Source: CAWVWD01 sp965662365
GTDB lineage: Bacteria; Bacteroidota; Bacteroidia; Chitinophagales; Saprospiraceae
DNA: 37,289 nt
Direction: 5' to 3'
NCBI GenBank assembly: GCA_965662365.1
Contig: CBFIHR010000044.1
Span: 1 to 37,289 of the forward strand
Every line of letters starts with the position of its first letter. Within the stretch, counting starts at the first letter, position 1. Positions 32,183-37,289 of this stretch are shown piece by piece. The notes beneath the pieces were generated by a model. It searched no databases, was not told where the DNA came from, and was given only the letters and a program-made list of their open reading frames with translations. A program made the position numbers and the translations under genes.

Positions 32183-34022
32183 GAACCTCAAACATCGCTT
32201 TCGCCACATTCCTCCTAACTGCCTTCGGATTAATAAAATACGGTTGTAACAACAAATCAATAATCCGATTGTGTCGGCGTTGTAAACGACCAGATTCAAA
32301 ACTGGCGATGGCTTCTTTTGCTGCTGTTTTGGCTTTTGCCAATGATTGATACAAAAATAGTTGAAGCTCTTGTTGTTCCAATTTACAATCCTTGTTATTA
32401 GACAATTTAGTTAGTTTTTGCACCTTCAACCAAGCACTTTCCGCCAGATATGATTCTTGTAAAATCGTAGATAAATTCATTACGATTTCCTGTTCATCAA
32501 TCAACTTTTCTTTGAGTTTTTTTCCGGCGACACTCGACACGTATAAAAAGGTATATTTTAAACCTTTGATAATCCGTTCTTGCTCGGCTTTATCGGATTT
32601 GTCCCGAAACGGATTGACTCTTGAAACGATAAAATTCGGAATTTTTCCACCGACTGTTTTTAAATCAATTTCTTTGGTTTGCATTGCCCGTTTGAAGAGT
32701 TCACCGACGGCTAACATCGAATTAATCTCGTTTGTGCCTTCGTATATTTTTGTGATTCTCGCATCTCGATAACCCATTCCGATACCAGTTTCAAAAGCGT
32801 AGCCCATTCCACCATGAATTTGCATCACTTCATCCAACGCATGACACGCCAACTCTGAACCTCGGACTTTTATAATAGCTGCTTCAATGGCAAATTCTCG
32901 AACTGCTTTGATTTTGGCTTCACTTTCAGTTAAACCTTTGGCAACCAATTCATTAATTTTATTATCAATCAAGTCAGCAGTTCTAAAAACAGCGGCTTCA
33001 GTAGCAAAAGCCTGTGTTGCAATATCGCCGATTTTCGCTTGAATCACCCCAAATTCTGAAATAAACTTCCCGAATTGTTTGCGAGTTTTGGCGTATTCGA
33101 TGCCAAGTTCTAACGCATGATAAACGCCGCCCGTCGCACCGGCACCTGCTTTAATTCTTCCACCATTTAGGATAGTCAATGCCATTTTAAATCCGCCTTG
33201 ACGTTCGCCCAAAAGATTTTCTACAGGAACTTTGCAATTATCAAAAAAGATTTGAACCGTTGAGGAACCTTTAATGCCAAATTTCTTCTCTTCTGCCCCG
33301 ACTGAAAAGCCTTCAAATGTACGTTCTACGATAAATGCCGACAACTTTTCATCGTCCTCTATTTTGGCAAAAACGACGTAAACATCCGCAAAGCCACCAT
33401 TTGTTATCCAGATTTTCTGACCCGTTAAAAGGTAATGTTTGCCGTCTTGACTAAGCCGTGCTTTTGTCTTTCCAGCATTCGCATCTGAACCCGCATTCGG
33501 TTCTGTCAAGGCATAAGCGGCTACATATTCTGCGGAAGCAATTTTCGGTAAATATTGCTGTTTTTGAAAATCATTGCCGTAATAAACGATTGGTAAACAG
33601 CCGATAGAAGTTTGAGCTCCTAAAGTCGTAGCAAATGAAAATCCATGTGATAATTGTGTAGAAATTAAGGTGTTGGTTTTAAAATCCAAATCCATCCCGC
33701 CATATTGTTCGGGAATCGTTACGCCACAAAGGCCTAATTCGCCAGCTCGTTTCAAAATTGCTAATACTTCGGCTTTATCCTCTGGCTTTGTGACTTCAAA
33801 CTCTCGACCATTTTTTTCGAAAGGTTCTTGAATTTCTTTGATGCAAAAATCCTTGACCATTTCGCCTATCATTAAGGCTTCTTCATCGAACTCTTCGGAG
33901 ATAAATAAATTCTCTGGTTTTGTTTCTTTAGTTAGAAAATCACCTCCAGCAGAAACGTTAAAATTTAACGCTTTCGCCGTGGATTGTTTTCCTTGCGTTT
34001 CAAAAATTGTATCTGTATTCAT
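32175..34022 (-). CDS. Acyl-CoA dehydrogenase, long form (VLCAD-like)
   Basis: 615 residues. The N-terminal helical domain has LGLCGVTIPEQYGGMDLDF. The mid beta domain has YALTEPNAGSDANAGKT and WITNGGFADVYVVFAK (FAD contacts). The C-terminal helical domain (about 270-430) has QIHGGMGYAFETGIGMGYRD and ITKIYEGTNEINSM, with the catalytic Glu in YEGT. About 170 extra C-terminal residues (KGLKYTFLYVSSVAGKK..., RRHNRIIDLLLQPYF) form the extension typical of very-long-chain dehydrogenases. It introduces the trans-2 double bond, the first step of beta-oxidation, passing electrons to ETF. It heads the minus-strand unit. A TAAATTTG box (34083-34076) lies about 50 nt before the start. Confidence 0.93.
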   Translation of the reverse strand: MNTDTIFETQGKQSTAKALNFNVSAGGDFLTKETKPENLFISEEFDEEALMIGEMVKDFCIKEIQEPFEKNGREFEVTKPEDKAEVLAILKRAGELGLCGVTIPEQYGGMDLDFKTNTLISTQLSHGFSFATTLGAQTSIGCLPIVYYGNDFQKQQYLPKIASAEYVAAYALTEPNAGSDANAGKTKARLSQDGKHYLLTGQKIWITNGGFADVYVVFAKIEDDEKLSAFIVERTFEGFSVGAEEKKFGIKGSSTVQIFFDNCKVPVENLLGERQGGFKMALTILNGGRIKAGAGATGGVYHALELGIEYAKTRKQFGKFISEFGVIQAKIGDIATQAFATEAAVFRTADLIDNKINELVAKGLTESEAKIKAVREFAIEAAIIKVRGSELACHALDEVMQIHGGMGYAFETGIGMGYRDARITKIYEGTNEINSMLAVGELFKRAMQTKEIDLKTVGGKIPNFIVSRVNPFRDKSDKAEQERIIKGLKYTFLYVSSVAGKKLKEKLIDEQEIVMNLSTILQESYLAESAWLKVQKLTKLSNNKDCKLEQQELQLFLYQSLAKAKTAAKEAIASFESGRLQRRHNRIIDLLLQPYFINPKAVRRNVAKAMFEVHA

Positions 34023-34463
34023 CTTAGCTTTTAGTTATCGACTGAAAATCAGTCATTTGTATTTTCTTCCAGTATCAAATTTAAGAAAAGTTGTCTAATT
34101 ATTGTTTGGAGATTGTTATTTGATTGTCAAGGTCGTAATTTGATGTTCGAGAAGAAAAATTTAATTTTGGCAAAATGTATTTTTCATCTCTATTTATGGA
34201 TTCTTTTTTATGGGTCACTTATAGCTAAATTAAGGTAAATACTCGGCAATACCTTGAGATAAAAACTAAAAACCTGTCGAATTTTCAAGATCCGACAGGT
34301 TTTTTCTAAAATTACATCTTTAAAAATCTACCAAAAATCCGTATTTCTATCGTGTCAATCGTGATAACCTTAGACGGCAGCCGATTTTATTTTCTTACCG
34401 CTTCTTTTGTCACTATTAATTTATCAACCATTAAATTCATAGGATTCAAAAGATCCATTATAA
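34023..34463. other. Intergenic region, 441 bp
   Basis: Lies between two minus-strand genes. It holds a possible promoter TAAATTTG (minus strand, 34083-34076) for the dehydrogenase unit, without a clear TTG -33, and the hairpin at 34271-34301. The rest is AT-rich with no ORF or RNA gene that I can support. Confidence 0.5.
34271..34301. terminator. Terminator, aacctgtcg...cgacaggtt hairpin
   Basis: aacctgtcg (34271-34279) and cgacaggtt (34293-34301) pair perfectly around a 13-nt loop, with a T-run right after on the plus strand and A-rich DNA before it. It should end the SH3-lipoprotein transcript, which reads leftwards. It is related to the palindrome at 5100-5130. Confidence 0.7.
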
Positions 34464-35150
34464 CTATCCCGAACAACCTTCGTAAACTAATTGTCTTGAC
34501 GTAAACCAACCAAAAACCCAACCTCTTTTTCCATTGATTTCGATTTGATACCAAAAATCGGTATCGTAACCAATCGTTTCAAAATCTTCTGTCTGTTTTA
34601 TAATTTTAGCGACTTGGCCATCATTCAATTGCATCACAATATCACCTTTCAACGATGGTTTGGTACGAACATTAACTTTGTTTCCCCAAATTTCGAGCAT
34701 TTCGGAGGCTTTATCTGCATTCTCTTTTTCGTTTAAAGTTTCTGTTGTCAACGCTCCAAAAACCCAACCTTTTTGACCATCTTTTTCGATTTCGTACCAA
34801 TAATCCGTTAATTTTTGTATTGTTGAGGTTTCGCTTGTTTTTCCTTTAATCTCAAATACTTCATTGATGCTAAGTTGTTCTAAAATTTCTCCTTTCAACG
34901 TTGGTTGACTTCGCATATTGACCTTGTCGCCAATCATTCGCAAAGTTTCACCAGACACGGTTTCCTCCACCGGAAGGATATCGACAGCCGCTTCAGCTTG
35001 TGCGGGTGCTTGTTGTTCCATCTGTGCTTGTTCCATTTCTTGTTGACTTGCCGTATCATTTTCCGCTTCAGCGGAATCACAGCTTATCAAAAAGCCAATA
35101 GACACTAAAAACACAAGACCATAATTCGTTAATTTGATTAGATTTTTCAT
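34464..35150 (-). CDS. Lipoprotein with two SH3b domains
   Basis: 228 residues, lipobox GFLISC (Cys24). A Glu/Gln/Ala-rich linker (about 27-60) joins the lipid anchor to two tandem bacterial SH3 (SH3_3) domains. The first is DKVNMRSQPTLKGEILEQL to YEIEKDGQKGWVFGAL, the second NKVNVRTKPSLKGDIVMQL to YQIEINGKRGWVFGWF. The two halves are clearly an internal duplication. Such domains bind peptidoglycan peptides or proteins in the envelope. There is no catalytic domain, so it is likely a binding or adaptor lipoprotein. It is divergent from the GH130 gene with 94 bp between. Confidence 0.88.
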   Translation of the reverse strand: MKNLIKLTNYGLVFLVSIGFLISCDSAEAENDTASQQEMEQAQMEQQAPAQAEAAVDILPVEETVSGETLRMIGDKVNMRSQPTLKGEILEQLSINEVFEIKGKTSETSTIQKLTDYWYEIEKDGQKGWVFGALTTETLNEKENADKASEMLEIWGNKVNVRTKPSLKGDIVMQLNDGQVAKIIKQTEDFETIGYDTDFWYQIEINGKRGWVFGWFTSRQLVYEGCSG

Positions 35151-35244
35151 TTTTTGATTTTTTAAATTGAATAATTGCCTTAAACCTTAAAATTATAACC
35201 ATATTGTACCCATAAAATCACGATTTGTTACAAAACGTTATCAA

Positions 35245-36330
35245 ATGAAAATCCAACTATTTCTATTTACGACTATTCTAATAGTTAGCTGTCGAGCAGC
35301 AAAATCAGACGAAACGACTATTACCAACGAAACTTGGTCAATGACCAATTTTGTCAAAGTCGATAGTGTCAATCCAATTTTGAAACCGACTAAAAACTTA
35401 GCGTTTAACTGCCCAATTCAAGGCAAAAAAATACAATGGGAAGGTAAAAACGTTCTTAATCCTGCGGCATTTATTAAAGACAATAAAGTCTATTTACTCT
35501 ATCGAGCTCAAGACGATAACATGACTTCTCGCTTGGGTTTGGCAATAAGTGAAGATGGTTTGCACTTTGAAAAACAGGCCGCACCGATTTTTTATCCTGC
35601 TAACGACAGCATGAAAACCTACGAATGGCAAGGTGGCGTAGAAGACCCTCGAATCGTCGAAAGCGAGGACGGTCGCTACATTTTGACTTATACCGCTTAT
35701 GACGGAAAAACCGCTCGGTTGTGTTTGGCAAGTTCTACAGATTTGAAAAATTGGACGAAACACGGGTTAGTTTTGGGTTACGGAAAATATAAAGATACGT
35801 GGTCAAAAGCAGGGGCAATTGTCGCTCGGCAAGAGGGCAACCGCACGATAGCAACCAAAATTGATGGTAAATATTGGATGTACTTTGGCGACACCAAACT
35901 ATTCATGGCAACTTCCGAAGATTTGATACATTGGGAAGTGGCAGAAAATGCCGAAAGCCACAAAATGATTGAAGTTTTATCGCCTCGAATGGGTTATTTT
36001 GATAGTCGATTAGTAGAACCTGGGCCTTTTGCATTGCTTCGTGACGAAGGCATTTTACTGATTTACAACGCCAGTAATGCCGCTAATTTCAATGATTCGA
36101 ATTTACCAAAATTCACCTATGCAGCTGGCCAAGCCTTATTCGATAAAAATAAACCCTACCAACTAATTGACCGCACCGAAGACTATTTTATTCATCCCGA
36201 AAAAGATTACGAAAAGGTCGGTGAAGTCAATGATGTTTGCTTTGTAGAAGGGTTGGTTTATTTCAAAGAAAAATGGTTTTTATATTATGGAACAGCAGAT
36301 TCTAAAATTGCAGTGGCGATTTTGGAATAG
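35245..36330 (+). CDS. GH130-family glycoside phosphorylase/hydrolase lipoprotein
   Basis: 361 residues, lipobox LIVSC (Cys16). A five-bladed propeller of the GH130/GH43-like clan: NVLNPAAFIKDNKVYLLYRA, RLGLAISEDGLHFE, GGVEDPRIVESEDGRYILTY (EDPR is the family signature with the active-site Asp), KYWMYFGDTKLFMATSEDL, SRLVEPGPFALL, and VCFVEGLVYFKEKWFLYYGTADSKIAVA. GH130 enzymes phosphorolyse or hydrolyse beta-mannosides. A lipid-anchored form fits the extracellular or periplasmic hydrolase-type members, but the linkage cannot be read from the sequence. It faces a GH65 gene, convergent across a strong terminator. Confidence 0.88.
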   Translation: MKIQLFLFTTILIVSCRAAKSDETTITNETWSMTNFVKVDSVNPILKPTKNLAFNCPIQGKKIQWEGKNVLNPAAFIKDNKVYLLYRAQDDNMTSRLGLAISEDGLHFEKQAAPIFYPANDSMKTYEWQGGVEDPRIVESEDGRYILTYTAYDGKTARLCLASSTDLKNWTKHGLVLGYGKYKDTWSKAGAIVARQEGNRTIATKIDGKYWMYFGDTKLFMATSEDLIHWEVAENAESHKMIEVLSPRMGYFDSRLVEPGPFALLRDEGILLIYNASNAANFNDSNLPKFTYAAGQALFDKNKPYQLIDRTEDYFIHPEKDYEKVGEVNDVCFVEGLVYFKEKWFLYYGTADSKIAVAILE

Positions 36331-36345
36331 CATATTTTTAATTTA

Positions 36346-36378
36346 AAAAGTCCGATACTAAAATAGTATCGGACTTTT
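36346..36378. terminator. Bidirectional terminator between GH130 and GH65 genes
   Basis: aaaagtccgatacta (36346-36360) and tagtatcggactttt (36364-36378) pair perfectly over 15 bp around a 3-nt loop, with A/T runs on both sides. Placed between convergent genes, it fits both. Confidence 0.9.
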
Positions 36379-36417
36379 AAGTAAATCATCAAAAATTGGT
36401 GTATTTTATAATAAAAT

Positions 36418-37289
36418 CTACTCTACTATAAACTCACTTTCATGCTTGCCGATTCCCTTCAATATCAACTTATCCCAAGCCTTCGGCAAAGTCGCTTCAA
36501 ATTGTTGTTCGACACCATTATCATTAATGTCCAAACCACCAAAACCATTCAAAAGCGTCTGTAAAGTACCGCCAGCCCCAGTAGCAAAATACGGATTTGT
36601 GCCACCAGCAGTTTCTGAAATCACACCAAAAGGTGGTACTTGATTCGGTTGATACGATTGATTAAATAAACCGTAAGCTTTTTCCGTTTCGCCTAAGCGA
36701 GCGTATAAAGTGCCTAAAACCGAAAAGCCCATTGCGGGACCAGTCGGCGACATTCGAGGTTCGTAATATTTTAAATCTTTGATAATTTGGTCTTTTTCCG
36801 TGACAATTTTCATTGGATACGCCAATAGATTCACATCGCCTTGTTTGATTTCTACACCATTATAAGTTGCATTTTCACGAGTTGTACCATCCGGGAATTT
36901 TAAAATCGGAATATTATCCGCAACGTGTAGCCAATCAGGATTTGGTGTCAACCCTAACTCCCGAGCCGCTTTGTCGGCATATCGTAAAACGGTAATTGCC
37001 ATGCCGTTTGTATAGGCATTGTTATCGATATTTTCTTCCCATTCGTTGGCACCGATAACGTTATTAATGTCATATTTTCCTGCTCCGTTGCGTTCGACTC
37101 GGCTGCACCAGAAAGTAGCGATTTCTTTTAACATCGGATAACCACGGGTTTCGAGCCATTCTTTATCTTTAGTAACTTGATAATATTTCCATGCAGCCCA
37201 GCCAATATCGCCAGAAATATGATGCTGAAACGGGCCAGTTAATGCCCAAACTGGCGTATCTTCTGAGCCATCCGCCGATGATTCCCACG
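36418..37289 (-). CDS. GH65-family glycosidase/phosphorylase, 5' end cut by window edge
   Basis: The frame is open from the right edge to a stop at 36418 (about 290 codons); the Met at 37134 is internal, since coding continues upstream (QHHISGDIGWAAWKYYQVTK, LETRGYPMLKEIATFW). The (alpha/alpha)6-barrel signatures of GH65 are present: GANEWEENIDNNAYTNG, whose Glu is the expected general acid, plus GDVNLLAYPM, PRMSPTGPAMGFSVLG and a beta-sandwich tail (ILKGIGKHESEFIVE). The family covers trehalose, maltose and kojibiose phosphorylases and acid glucosidases such as PGGHG. The specificity is not clear, and the missing N-terminus prevents signal-peptide assessment. Being beside GH130, it hints at an oligosaccharide-use locus continuing to the right. 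Confidence 0.88.
   Translation of the reverse strand, partial: WESSADGSEDTPVWALTGPFQHHISGDIGWAAWKYYQVTKDKEWLETRGYPMLKEIATFWCSRVERNGAGKYDINNVIGANEWEENIDNNAYTNGMAITVLRYADKAARELGLTPNPDWLHVADNIPILKFPDGTTRENATYNGVEIKQGDVNLLAYPMKIVTEKDQIIKDLKYYEPRMSPTGPAMGFSVLGTLYARLGETEKAYGLFNQSYQPNQVPPFGVISETAGGTNPYFATGAGGTLQTLLNGFGGLDINDNGVEQQFEATLPKAWDKLILKGIGKHESEFIVE

Overview
The window looks like chromosomal DNA of a Bacteroidota bacterium, probably from the Saprospiria/Flavobacteriia side. The evidence is several proteins with C-terminal Por/type IX secretion sorting domains, lipoproteins of Bacteroidota type, DUF2490, DUF4956, DUF4856 and YwqK/MORN families, AT-rich DNA, and TAnnTTTG-type promoters. I see no rRNA, tRNA, CRISPR array, phage or IS transposase. 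The genus cannot be fixed from the sequence.

Layout. (1) 1-3113, minus strand: a cut-off two-TM protein and a secreted GH10 xylanase. (2) 3654-11469, plus strand: an ECF sigma factor with a TTG start, a DUF2490 outer-membrane protein, a DUF4956 membrane protein, a secreted CE1/PHB-type esterase, a lipocalin-like protein coupled to a DUF418-type membrane protein, an envelope-spanning TM/coiled-coil/beta-barrel protein, and a MORN_2-repeat protein. (3) 11586-15415: an S41 protease-like lipoprotein, an outer-membrane protein, a small membrane protein and a TPR protein. (4) 15677-23089, plus strand: DUF4856 lipoprotein, imelysin-like lipoprotein, HTTM (gamma-carboxylase-like) membrane protein, ChaN-like haem-binding protein, then a FecA-type TonB-dependent receptor. 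(5) 23363-27056: a T9SS beta-propeller protein and a T9SS secreted EEP nuclease, convergent. (6) 27235-34022, minus strand: fatty-acid beta-oxidation (acyl-CoA dehydrogenase, FadI, FadJ), with an AT-rich DUF2262/DUF6985-like gene inserted after the dehydrogenase. (7) 34464-37289: an SH3-domain lipoprotein, a GH130 lipoprotein, and a cut-off GH65 enzyme.

The part most worth attention is region 4. The genes read as one iron/haem acquisition system. The two transcription units (DUF4856-imelysin-HTTM-ChaN, and the TonB receptor) carry the same 43-bp upstream element (39 identical bases). In both, its palindromic end lies exactly 20 bp before a TAnnTTTG promoter, and the receptor copy resembles a Fur box. 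Inside the first unit, the gaps before imelysin and HTTM each hold a related long inverted repeat ending exactly 13 nt before the start codon. A different palindromic repeat has been absorbed in frame into the HTTM gene. Together this suggests a co-regulated system whose internal expression is shaped by repeat-derived hairpins.

Other intergenic gaps hold hairpins that look like bidirectional terminators between convergent genes, plus scattered members of Bacteroidota repeat families. All family names come from reading the translations. No database search was run.
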